From NCBI GenBank assembly GCA_023441845.1, contig JAEZNF010000572.1:1-5271 (forward strand): 5,271 bases of DNA. Direction: 5' to 3'. The first letter of the stretch is position 1; each line of letters begins with the position of its first letter. The notes beneath the pieces were generated by a model. That model was not told the DNA's origin. It was given only the letters and a program-made list of their open reading frames with translations, and made no database searches. A program made the translations under genes and the position numbers. Shown in pieces: positions 1-5,271 of the stretch. This DNA comes from Bacillota bacterium. GTDB taxonomy: Bacteria > Bacillota > Clostridia > Acetivibrionales > DSM-2933.

Positions 1-1136
1 ATGCAGCACTTGATAATCCTGAAATTATCGCACCATACGGACAAGAAGCAGGAAGCGGTACTTACGGTGATGATAATCCAGATGATGAGTATTACTGGGC
101 AGCTTGTGAACTCTTTATTACATCCGGTAAAACTGAATATCTGGATTACATCAAAGATTCAAGGTATGCCTTAAGTATTCCGACTAAATTGGAAGGTGAA
201 TCATTAGGTACCAACGGAAGTATGGATTGGGGTAACGTATCAGCATGCGGTACAATTGATTTAGTATTAAATAGCGATAGATGTAAAGATAACGGTATGA
301 ATGAAGAAGATCTTGAAGCTTGTATAGAAAGCTTAGCAGCAGCTTCCGATAACTACATTGCAATTCAGGCTAAAGAAGGTTATGGAGTTCCTCTGGAAGT
401 TGCAGATTATATCAGTGAATTCAGCGGACTTAGAGAAGAGATAAAAGATGGCTATCCGTGGGGTTCAAACTCATTTATAATGAACCAGAGTATCATAATA
501 GCATATGCATATGAATTTACAAAAGACATTAAATACTTTAACGGAGTTTCCGAATCTATGGACTACTTGATGGGACGTAACCCGAACCTTAAGTGTTATG
601 TAACAGGCTACGGCGAAAACCCTGTTAAGTATCCTCACCACCGTTTCTTCTGTCCGCAGATTGACCCATCCTTCCCGTCAGCACCTCCAGGATTTATGTG
701 CGGCGGACCAAACTCAGGATGTCAGGATCCATGGATGAGTGGTTCAGGTATTATGGGTTCAGCGGCACAAAAATGTTACTTAGACCACGTTGAATCATGG
801 GCTTCAAATGAGGTTACTATCAACTGGAATGCTCCTTGTGCATGGTTGACAGCATTCCTTGACTATACAGGAAATAATCTTGATGCAGCAACACCTACAC
901 CTTCAAACACTCCTACTAAATCACCGACTCCAACATCAAGTGATCCTAGAAAAAAATATGATGTTGATAATAATGGAGCAATAAACATGGCGGATGTTAT
1001 GAAGGTTGCAGGTTCATTCAATTCTGTTAAAGGCAGCGATAAATACAATGAAAAATACGACTTTGATAATAATGGAGCAATAAACATGGCGGATATTATG
1101 AAGCTTGCAGCTTATTTTAATCAAAAAGTAGGATAA
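1..1136 (+). CDS. Dockerin-bearing family 9 glycoside hydrolase (cellulase), 5'-truncated by window edge
   Basis: This is the C-terminal 377 residues of an exported cellulosomal cellulase that cleaves beta-1,4-glucan with inversion. The reading frame is open from position 3; the ATG at 189 is internal, since the upstream codons already read as GH9 (DDEYYWAACELFITSGKTEY). The catalytic domain runs to about 881. YVTGYGENPVKYPHHR (about 597-644) is the GH9 His/Arg signature, with Cys where I recall Ser/Thr/Val at its first position. YLDHVESWASNEVTINWNA (777-833) is the second signature and carries the proton-donor Glu at 810-812. The paired catalytic Asp residues lie upstream, outside the window. 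A Thr/Pro/Ser linker (about 885-953) leads to a type I-like dockerin (about 957-1130), with no carbohydrate-binding module between. The wording around HHR and GGPNSG resembles the CbhA/CelK/Cel9E branch, whose N-terminal Ig-like domain would be upstream; that placement is inferred. The gene ends at TAA 1134-1136, before a strong terminator. Confidence 0.95.
   Translation, partial: AALDNPEIIAPYGQEAGSGTYGDDNPDDEYYWAACELFITSGKTEYLDYIKDSRYALSIPTKLEGESLGTNGSMDWGNVSACGTIDLVLNSDRCKDNGMNEEDLEACIESLAAASDNYIAIQAKEGYGVPLEVADYISEFSGLREEIKDGYPWGSNSFIMNQSIIIAYAYEFTKDIKYFNGVSESMDYLMGRNPNLKCYVTGYGENPVKYPHHRFFCPQIDPSFPSAPPGFMCGGPNSGCQDPWMSGSGIMGSAAQKCYLDHVESWASNEVTINWNAPCAWLTAFLDYTGNNLDAATPTPSNTPTKSPTPTSSDPRKKYDVDNNGAINMADVMKVAGSFNSVKGSDKYNEKYDFDNNGAINMADIMKLAAYFNQKVG
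957..1130 (+). repeat. Dockerin duplication, two calcium loops with a 99-bp period
   Basis: Two EF-hand-like loops, DVDNNGAINMAD (960-995) and DFDNNGAINMAD (1059-1094), repeat at exactly 99 bp (33 codons). The DNA is identical for 32 bp (964-995 and 1063-1094) and nearly so to about 1010/1109. Calcium ligands fit D1, D3, N5, N9 and D12 of each loop. A dockerin docks the enzyme onto scaffoldin cohesins. Loop positions 10-11, which help set cohesin choice, are Met-Ala in both copies rather than the Ser-Thr common in C. thermocellum. Positions 18-19 are Gly-Ser and Ala-Tyr rather than Lys-Arg. The near-symmetry of the copies is compatible with dual-mode binding. The long segment between loops (SVKGSDKYNEKY) is also notable. 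Confidence 0.92.
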
Positions 1137-1171
1137 TTTGTTGTATATCAGTAATAATTATTAAAAATTAT

Positions 1172-1212
1172 AAAAGGCAGTATAAAACGTTGAGTTTTAT
1201 ACTGCCTTTTTT
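1172..1212. terminator. Intrinsic terminator, probably bidirectional
   Basis: A perfect 17-bp stem pairs aaaaggcagtataaaac (1172-1188) with gttttatactgcctttt (1194-1210) around the 5-nt loop gttga. A run of six T (1207-1212) follows on the plus strand. The matching A-run at the left base plus the AT-rich 1155-1171 region gives a U-rich tail when read on the minus strand. It lies 35 nt past the cellulase stop and about 80 nt past the stop of the convergent methyltransferase gene, so it can end both transcripts. Confidence 0.9.
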
Positions 1213-1291
1213 AGTGACCATTTCTCGAGGGGATTGATGCTCCTGAAAATTTTATTTGTCAGAGGTTGATAATGCCTATGACACTCAAAAT

Positions 1292-2449
1292 TTACGTTTC
1301 AGAAATGTTCAAGTGGCCTTTTGGCGGTGGTGGTCCGTAAAACTGGTAGTAGTTGCATAGAAGCCTGCCGTTGTATAGTTTCCTTTTTTTGTCTGCACGA
1401 CGCCCGAAAATCTTTTCAAATTCTTGCTGCGAGGTGATTACATAATAGGACCATGTGTCAAAGGTTTTAAATATTTTTCCCATTTCCCTATACAGTTTTT
1501 CTACTTCTTTTATTTCACCGAGTCTTTCTCCGTAAGGGGGATTGCAAATAATAAAACCGTATTTGTATCTTGATTTTATATCCGATACGGACATTTTCTG
1601 AAGATGTATGCTTGATTCGACCCCCGCTTGTTTTGCATGATATCTGGCAAGACTCATTACCTCTTCGTCTATGTCGGAGCCATGAATACGGAGCTCGCGG
1701 TCTGTCTTAATTAAGTCATTAGCTTCGGTTCTTGCATTCTCCCACAGCGATTTAGAGATATTTGGCCAATTCTCGGCAGTAAACTCACGCTTTAGGCCAG
1801 GGGCAATATTTCGGGCAATCAGCGCAGCTTCTATTGGAATTGTCCCTGAGCCGCAGAAAGGGTCAATCAAGGCACGGTCATGTTTCCACCTGCTTATCAG
1901 AATCATTGCCGATGCAAGCGTTTCTTTTAATGGTGCACCGCTGACCAATTTACGGTAGCCTCTTTTATGAAGTCCGGCACCGCTTGTATCAATTGTCAGT
2001 GTTGCCAGGTCCTTTAACAGTGCTACTTCTATCCTGTATAAAGGTCCGTCTTCATCAAACCAATCGCGCTTGTATTTTTGTTTCAATTTTTCAACAACAG
2101 CTTTCTTAACTATTGCCTGGCAGTCGGGTACGCTCGAAAGCTTTGAATCAATTGATTTGCCATCAACAGGGAACTGCGCGTTGACGGGAATCCATTGATC
2201 CCAGGGAAGTGCCTTGGTACCTTCAAAAAGCTCGTCGAACGTAAGTGCTTTAAATTCTCCAATTTTGATAAGCACACGGTCGGCTGTTCTAAGCCATAAG
2301 TTTGTACGGCATATAGCCGATTCATCCCCTGAGAATGTAACCTTTCCATTGTCGACAGACTGGTCGTCGTAACCCAAAGCCTTAAGTTCCCTTCCTACAA
2401 CGGCCTCAATTCCGAATGCAGATGTAGCTATAAGATGTAATTTCGTCAT
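1292..2449 (-). CDS. THUMP-domain class I SAM-dependent RNA methyltransferase (RlmL/YpsC-like, COG0116)
   Basis: A 385-residue protein of the RlmL N-terminal/YpsC family, cytoplasmic enzymes that transfer a methyl group from S-adenosylmethionine to guanine N2 in RNA. E. coli RlmL makes m2G2445 in 23S rRNA. The N-terminus (TSAFGIEAVVGRELKALGY, residues 9-27) is the typical opening. A THUMP RNA-binding domain spans about 45-155. LHKRGYR (160-166) leads into the Rossmann methyltransferase fold. Motif I is DPFCGSGTIPIEAA (196-209), an acidic GSDID segment is at 257-261, and the catalytic NPPYGERLG is at 303-311. Length is normal for the stand-alone family. I chose the ATG at 2449 because GGAG lies 9 nt upstream and the family sequence begins there; the ATG at 2488 would add 13 non-conserved residues. 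Methylation of the RlmL site is inferred from family membership. It lies 198 nt downstream of the pseudouridine synthase gene and converges on the cellulase gene. Confidence 0.92.
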   Translation of the reverse strand: MTKLHLIATSAFGIEAVVGRELKALGYDDQSVDNGKVTFSGDESAICRTNLWLRTADRVLIKIGEFKALTFDELFEGTKALPWDQWIPVNAQFPVDGKSIDSKLSSVPDCQAIVKKAVVEKLKQKYKRDWFDEDGPLYRIEVALLKDLATLTIDTSGAGLHKRGYRKLVSGAPLKETLASAMILISRWKHDRALIDPFCGSGTIPIEAALIARNIAPGLKREFTAENWPNISKSLWENARTEANDLIKTDRELRIHGSDIDEEVMSLARYHAKQAGVESSIHLQKMSVSDIKSRYKYGFIICNPPYGERLGEIKEVEKLYREMGKIFKTFDTWSYYVITSQQEFEKIFGRRADKKRKLYNGRLLCNYYQFYGPPPPKGHLNISET

Positions 2450-2458
2450 AAATGTTTT

Positions 2459-2462
2459 CTCC
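2459..2462 (-). promoter_or_regulatory. Ribosome binding site that sets the THUMP methyltransferase start
   Basis: Minus-strand GGAG (in TTTGGAGAAAACATTT) ends 9 nt before the ATG at 2449. The more upstream in-frame ATG at 2488 lies in AT-rich sequence without a comparable site, and its extension would be translated through this GGAG. Confidence 0.75.
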
Positions 2463-2488
2463 AAATAGTAAATAATCTTTGTTTTCAA

Positions 2489-2496
2489 TTATATAA
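2489..2496 (-). promoter_or_regulatory. Possible -10 element for the THUMP methyltransferase gene
   Basis: Minus-strand TATATAAT lies about 40 nt before the start at 2449. The best -35 at a 17-nt spacing is only a T-run, so this is a weak prediction. A local promoter is plausible because 198 nt separate this gene from the upstream one. Read-through from the upstream pair is the alternative. Confidence 0.3.
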
Positions 2497-2570
2497 TATA
2501 CCATAATATTAAAAAAAATCGAATTTATTTATGGTTAATAATTCATCTCATCCAATTTGTTTAAAGCAGT

Positions 2571-2599
2571 CAAATTTAAGAAAAAATCAATTAAATTTG
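2571..2599. repeat. AT-rich 9-bp inverted repeat in the intergenic spacer
   Basis: caaatttaa (2571-2579) and ttaaatttg (2591-2599) are perfect inverted copies with 11 nt between. The site lies between the pseudouridine synthase stop and the next promoter candidate. With two G/C pairs in nine and no adjoining U-tract it is a poor terminator. It could be a protein-binding site or chance in AT-rich DNA. Confidence 0.35.
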
Positions 2600-2647
2600 G
2601 AAAAACGTAAAAGCGTTCGATATGTTAGAATGAACGTATTTAAATTT

Positions 2648-3325
2648 CTAAAAAATACTCCAGGGTTTTTTGTACGGAGGATTGCACTTAAAAGGCATTT
2701 CCTGCTTGAGGGTAGGATGAACCAGGCTGATTTCATATGACCAAAGTGCAATTTGCTGACCGGCTTTATTTATATCCGCACCATATTTCTGGTCTCCATA
2801 CAAAGGATACCCGACGTTTGAAAATTGAACCCTGATTTGATGGGAACGGCCGGTATGAAGTCTAATTCTTACCAGACTAAGCCCGTCCGCGCTTTTGAGC
2901 ACTTCATAGTCCAGAATGGCTTCTTTGGCTCCCGGAGTAGATTTATTGACTACCTTAACTGTATTTGTTTTTTCATTCTTTAAAAGATAGTCATTAAGTC
3001 TTCCGGAAGAGGTATCTGGTTTACCGTTCAGTACGGCAAGGTAAACCTTTTTAAACTGATGGTTACGGATTTGCTCCGAAAGCCTTGATGCAGCTTTGGA
3101 GGTTTTGGCAAATACCATGGCTCCGCCAACAGGACGGTCCAGTCTATGAACCAGTCCAAGGTACACATTGCCGGATTTATTGTATCTTACTTTAATATCA
3201 TCCTTTAGAATGGTCAATATGTCGGCATCGTTGGATTCATCCTTTTGCGAAGGCACATTTACAGGCTTTTCTACCACTAAAAGGTGATTGTCTTCATATA
3301 ATATTTTTATTATTGGCTGTGCCAT
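2648..3325 (-). CDS. RluA-family pseudouridine synthase, catalytic domain only
   Basis: A 225-residue cytoplasmic enzyme that isomerises uridine to pseudouridine in rRNA or tRNA. HRLDRPVGG (residues 60-68) is the RluA-family motif II; Asp63 is the expected nucleophile. RLHTGRSHQIRVQF (155-168) and the preceding YEVLKS strand are the other conserved core blocks, and GYPLYGDQKYG (172-182) is typical of the family. The protein begins directly with ILYEDNHLLVVEKP, so it lacks the N-terminal S4 RNA-binding domain of RluC/RluD and is in the size range of RluA/TruC-like members. The target uridine cannot be read from the sequence. I chose the ATG at 3325, not 3406 or 3340, because GGGAGG stands 7 nt upstream and the conserved sequence starts there. 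It begins 2 nt after the stop of the upstream methyltransferase gene, which indicates a two-gene transcript with coupled translation. Confidence 0.94.
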   Translation of the reverse strand: MAQPIIKILYEDNHLLVVEKPVNVPSQKDESNDADILTILKDDIKVRYNKSGNVYLGLVHRLDRPVGGAMVFAKTSKAASRLSEQIRNHQFKKVYLAVLNGKPDTSSGRLNDYLLKNEKTNTVKVVNKSTPGAKEAILDYEVLKSADGLSLVRIRLHTGRSHQIRVQFSNVGYPLYGDQKYGADINKAGQQIALWSYEISLVHPTLKQEMPFKCNPPYKKPWSIF

Positions 3326-3327
3326 AT

Positions 3328-4191
3328 CTATGCCTCCCATCGGCCATAAATACCGCATGGCAGAACAAGACCCGATGAAGTTATCGGAAGGCCAACTTCG
3401 CCGCACGAGACATGTCCGCCGTACTTTTTCTTTACGGTTAATGTCACTATATTGTCCAGGATAATTGGCGAAAAGCCGGTAGTATATGAATTAATAAGCA
3501 TGAATAAAGGGTTGTCTGACATTACATCCAGACAGTCGCAAATGAAACCGTACAATGCGTCTTCGATCTTCCAGATTTCGCCTTTTGGCCCTCTGCCGTA
3601 CGATGGCGGGTCCATAATGATTCCGTCATATTTTCTGCCGCGTCTTTTTTCCCTTTGAATAAACTTTATTACATCATCGGTAATAAACCTGACTTTCCTG
3701 TCTCCCAGACCTGATAAGTTAAGGTTTTCTTTTGCCCAGGCTACCATGCCTTTAGCTGCATCTACATGGCATACCTCTGCGCCTGCATAGGCTGCTGCTA
3801 CGGTAGCTCCTCCGGTATACGCAAAAAGATTCAATATGTTTATATCGCGTCCGGCAGACCGGATTTTATCAATTATCCAACTCCAGTTTGCTGCTTGTTC
3901 GGGGAAAAGTCCGGTGTGCTTAAAACCTGTTGGTTCTATGTAAAATGATAATTCATTGTATTTTATTACCCACCTCTCTGGAAGTTTGGCCTTGAATTCC
4001 CAGTTGCCGCCGCCGCTCTGGCTTCTATGGTAATGAGCGTGCACTTTTGACCACAAACCGTTTTGATCCTTTAAAGGCCATATTACCTGAGGATCAGGCC
4101 TTCTTAATATATATTTCCCCCACCGCTCAAGTTTTTCCCCATCACCTGAATCTATCAATTCATATTCTTTCCAGTCATTTGAAATTAGCAT
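3328..4191 (-). CDS. Class I SAM-dependent methyltransferase, COG1092 (RlmI/RlmK-like) family
   Basis: A 287-residue cytoplasmic methyltransferase whose core resembles RlmI and the RlmK half of E. coli RlmKL, enzymes that methylate 23S rRNA. Residues 7-40 (DWKEYELIDSGDGEKLERWG, then RRPDPQVIWP) form a conserved N-terminal block of a stand-alone branch; no N-terminal PUA domain like that of RlmI is evident. Motif I is NLFAYTGGAT (121-130), with an acidic residue for the SAM ribose at Asp144 (CHVDAA). Motif IV is MDPPSYGRGPKGE (193-205). I see no clear motif-VI Cys of the kind RlmI uses for m5C, so the methylated atom is unknown and an rRNA substrate is inferred. The start at 4191 is supported by GGAGG (4204-4200) 8 nt upstream. 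It is the first gene of the pair with the pseudouridine synthase, and the divergent PilZ gene starts 214 nt away. Confidence 0.87.
   Translation of the reverse strand: MLISNDWKEYELIDSGDGEKLERWGKYILRRPDPQVIWPLKDQNGLWSKVHAHYHRSQSGGGNWEFKAKLPERWVIKYNELSFYIEPTGFKHTGLFPEQAANWSWIIDKIRSAGRDINILNLFAYTGGATVAAAYAGAEVCHVDAAKGMVAWAKENLNLSGLGDRKVRFITDDVIKFIQREKRRGRKYDGIIMDPPSYGRGPKGEIWKIEDALYGFICDCLDVMSDNPLFMLINSYTTGFSPIILDNIVTLTVKKKYGGHVSCGEVGLPITSSGLVLPCGIYGRWEA
3333..3338 (-). promoter_or_regulatory. Ribosome binding site inside the upstream gene, fixing the pseudouridine synthase start
   Basis: Minus-strand GGGAGG lies 7 nt before the ATG at 3325 and inside the last codons of the COG1092-type methyltransferase (stop 3330-3328). 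This supports translational coupling and argues against the longer frame starting at 3406. Confidence 0.85.
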
Positions 4192-4241
4192 CTGTTAAGC
4201 CTCCAAGCTATTATAAATAAAAAGATATTTTTACTGACTAT

Positions 4242-4261
4242 TGTAAAAGCCGATTTTTACA
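4242..4261. repeat. 20-bp palindrome at the predicted transcript start (operator or 5' leader hairpin)
   Basis: tgtaaaa (4242-4248) and ttttaca (4255-4261) are perfect 7-bp inverted repeats around a 6-nt centre, gccgat. The site begins 5 nt downstream of the minus-strand -10 element (4267-4272), so it covers the expected +1 of the methyltransferase/pseudouridine synthase transcript. Repressors commonly bind at such a position. A short hairpin at the RNA 5' end is the alternative. No regulator family is identified. Confidence 0.5.
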
Positions 4262-4266
4262 GGTTT

Positions 4267-4275
4267 ATTATAACA
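4267..4275 (-). promoter_or_regulatory. Extended -10 promoter for the methyltransferase/pseudouridine synthase pair
   Basis: On the minus strand the sequence reads TGTTATAAT, a perfect TATAAT (4272-4267) preceded by the TGn extension. The -35 region at 16-18 nt upstream is poor (TATATA/CTATAT), which an extended -10 can compensate for. It predicts a leader of about 70 nt before the ATG at 4191. Confidence 0.55.
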
Positions 4276-4335
4276 CAAAGGTATAAAATATATAGAACAT
4301 ATATAGTATTTTTATGCATTATAAAAAGTGTGGTA

Positions 4336-4364
4336 TTGATTAAAGTAATTTATGTTGATATTAT
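4336..4364 (+). promoter_or_regulatory. Sigma-A-type promoter for the PilZ/dehydratase genes
   Basis: TTGATT (4336-4341) and TATTAT (4359-4364) stand 17 nt apart, matching 4/6 and 5/6 of the vegetative consensus. A perfect TATAAT overlaps at 4362-4367 but would need a 20-nt spacer. The predicted start is near 4371, giving a leader of about 35 nt before the ATG at 4406. Confidence 0.5.
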
Positions 4365-4405
4365 AATAAAGAGAAATTAATTTAACAGGGAATGGGGTAT
4401 AGGCC

Positions 4406-5056
4406 ATGGATGAGATAAACGGTGTTGAAAATTTGCTGCAGGAAAAATCGATTATTAAGACAAGACACCCGGGAAGCTATGATTGGGTGACCACTATCAT
4501 TCAGAAAGCTTATGACAATTACCTTGAGATTGAACAGGTTGAAGATTATATGAGTAAAGTATTGATGATAGGTGATAACCTGCTCTGTAAATACTCGGAT
4601 GAAGATAGTCTTTATACACTGGAAGCAACAGTACATAATATAAAATTCAATACACAGTCGGTTGTTTTAAGCGTTAATAATGTCAAAAAGATGAAAAATG
4701 CCAGATGCTCTTACAGGTATGATGCTTACCTGAGTTCAAGTCTTTCGACAAAGGAAAACCTTAACGAATTATATTCTGTGGTGACTAATTTAAGCCACTC
4801 GGGAATGAGCATCATTACAAAGGGTTATATGGAAATTGGCGACAAAATAAATATGAGTATTTATTTATCGGGTGACAATATTATTTCATTTCTATGTGAA
4901 ATCAAATGGAGCGATGTTATTTGGCCCAATAATATGTACGGTGTGCAGATAGTTGAAATCAGTGATGAAAACAAGGCTAAATATGAAGAATACATAAAAA
5001 AGCTGGAAAGAAAAGAAAAACGGTTGCTGTCAAAATATAACAAAAACGATGCGTAG
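4406..5056 (+). CDS. PilZ-domain protein, YcgR-like c-di-GMP effector
   Basis: A 216-residue cytoplasmic protein with no signal peptide or membrane segment. Residues 1-50 are a mostly hydrophilic, probably helical extension. About 54-95 (GDNLLCKYSDEDSLYTLEATV and the following beta-rich stretch) look like the N-terminal YcgR-type domain. The PilZ domain follows: R100-x3-R104 and N128-L-S-H-S-G133 match the RxxxR and (D/N)xSxxG motifs that bind cyclic di-GMP, and YGVQIVEI (178-185) is the usual closing strand. The last 25 residues form a Lys/Glu-rich helix. Family members act as c-di-GMP-controlled brakes or adaptors; the partner here is unknown. The ATG at 4406 is the first in-frame start, because an in-frame stop (TAG 4400-4402) precedes it. 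Its ribosome binding site is weak (GGGG at 4394-4397, AGGG at 4387-4390), which suggests modest expression. A dehydratase-like gene starts 28 nt downstream, probably in the same transcript. Confidence 0.85.
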   Translation: MDEINGVENLLQEKSIIKTRHPGSYDWVTTIIQKAYDNYLEIEQVEDYMSKVLMIGDNLLCKYSDEDSLYTLEATVHNIKFNTQSVVLSVNNVKKMKNARCSYRYDAYLSSSLSTKENLNELYSVVTNLSHSGMSIITKGYMEIGDKINMSIYLSGDNIISFLCEIKWSDVIWPNNMYGVQIVEISDENKAKYEEYIKKLERKEKRLLSKYNKNDA

Positions 5057-5073
5057 ATTAAACTAATGTTATT

Positions 5074-5079
5074 GAGGTG
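5074..5079 (+). promoter_or_regulatory. Ribosome binding site supporting a TTG start
   Basis: GAGGTG ends 5 nt before TTG at 5085-5087. An in-frame stop lies at 5073-5075, and the next in-frame ATG is 20 codons into the conserved sequence, so TTG is the only sensible start. Confidence 0.78.
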
Positions 5080-5084
5080 TTTTA

Positions 5085-5271
5085 TTGAAAAAGGTCGCTT
5101 TTACAACAAGTATTCCGGTAGAAGTTATATTTGCCGCAGGTATGATACCTGTCGATTTAAATAATGTTTTTATTACCGGTGAAAATCCTGAGAAGGCCAT
5201 CGAACGTGCTGAGAGCATAGGCTTCCCCAGAAACACCTGTGCGTGGATAAAAGGAATATACTCCACTATAG
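5085..5271 (+). CDS. 2-hydroxyacyl-CoA dehydratase subunit-like protein (HgdB/D-component family), 3'-truncated by window edge
   Basis: Only the first 62 residues are present, starting at a TTG codon. The opening, KKVAFTTSIPVEVIFAAGMI followed by PVDLNNVFI, resembles the N-terminus of 2-hydroxyglutaryl/2-hydroxyacyl-CoA dehydratase component D subunits (COG1775). RNTCAWIKGIYS (residues 49-60) carries a Cys (residue 52) at the place where these proteins have their first iron-sulfur cluster ligand. Family enzymes remove water from 2-hydroxyacyl-CoA by a ketyl radical mechanism after ATP-driven reduction by an activator protein. Many homologues in clostridia have no proven substrate, so function is left open. 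It follows the PilZ gene by 28 nt with no terminator between. The cluster ligands downstream are outside the window, so the assignment rests on a short segment. Confidence 0.7.
   Translation, partial: MKKVAFTTSIPVEVIFAAGMIPVDLNNVFITGENPEKAIERAESIGFPRNTCAWIKGIYSTI

Noticed and set aside
189..191. ATG at 189 as the start of the cellulase
   Set aside because: The frame is open upstream to the window edge and encodes conserved GH9 sequence, so this Met is internal.
863..1087. Minus-strand open frame with a repeated MFIAPLLS segment
   Set aside because: It is the reverse complement of the duplicated dockerin and linker; the repetition comes from the real gene on the plus strand.
2601..2636. Possible terminator after the pseudouridine synthase gene (minus strand CGTTC...GAACG, AACG...CGTTTTT)
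   Set aside because: Stems of only 4-5 bp with loops of 6 nt or more are too weak to call a terminator.
2531..2740. Plus-strand open frame of 69 codons
   Set aside because: It has no ribosome binding site, no recognisable motif, and its second half lies antisense to the well-supported pseudouridine synthase gene.
3328..3406. Long start of the pseudouridine synthase at 3406, overlapping the methyltransferase gene
   Set aside because: The extra 27 residues are not family-like, and a strong GGGAGG correctly spaced before 3325 gives the start.
4341..4361. Possible SigD (motility sigma factor) promoter, TAAA ... GTTGATAT
   Set aside because: The -10-like part matches 6 of 8, but the spacer is only 9 nt instead of about 15; the sigma-A reading with a 17-nt spacer fits better.
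4382..4636. Minus-strand open frame antisense to the PilZ gene start
   Set aside because: It has no recognisable motif or ribosome binding site and is explained as a shadow of the PilZ coding sequence.

Overview
The window looks like the chromosome of a cellulosome-producing, low-GC clostridium (the Acetivibrio/Ruminiclostridium-type cellulolytic Clostridia). The main reason is the gene entering from the left edge: a family 9 cellulase ending in a Thr/Pro linker and a duplicated calcium-loop dockerin. AT-rich spacers and strong GGAGG-type ribosome binding sites fit this. The species cannot be named from the sequence alone.

Layout: (1) positions 1-1136 (+) hold the C-terminal part of a dockerin-bearing GH9 cellulase. 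It is followed by a 17-bp perfect hairpin with U-tracts at 1172-1212, which probably terminates transcription from both sides. (2) Positions 1292-4191 (-) hold three RNA-modification genes. In transcription order these are a COG1092-type SAM methyltransferase (4191-3328), an RluA-family pseudouridine synthase starting 2 nt later (3325-2648), and, after a 198-nt gap with its own possible promoter, a THUMP-domain RlmL/YpsC-type methyltransferase (2449-1292). (3) Positions 4192-4405 are a divergent AT-rich promoter region. It has an extended -10 on the minus strand, a 20-bp palindrome at the predicted start of that transcript, and a separate plus-strand promoter. (4) Positions 4406-5056 (+) encode a YcgR-like PilZ protein with apparently intact c-di-GMP-binding motifs. 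Only 28 nt further on, a gene starting at a TTG codon (5085) runs off the right edge; it resembles the N-terminus of a 2-hydroxyacyl-CoA dehydratase subunit.

How the genes relate: the cellulase is exported and plugs into a scaffoldin, and is functionally separate from the rest. The two methyltransferase families in the minus-strand block are the ones fused in E. coli RlmKL (23S rRNA helix 74), here split and separated by a pseudouridine synthase, so the block is probably a ribosome-modification group. The PilZ gene and the dehydratase-like gene are probably co-transcribed, which is an unusual pairing. No RNA gene, CRISPR array, insertion sequence or phage element was seen, and no gene-free stretch exceeds about 215 bases. 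I did not find a clear undescribed system; the most interesting points are the PilZ/dehydratase pairing, the split RlmK/RlmL arrangement, the non-canonical dockerin and the operator-like palindrome.
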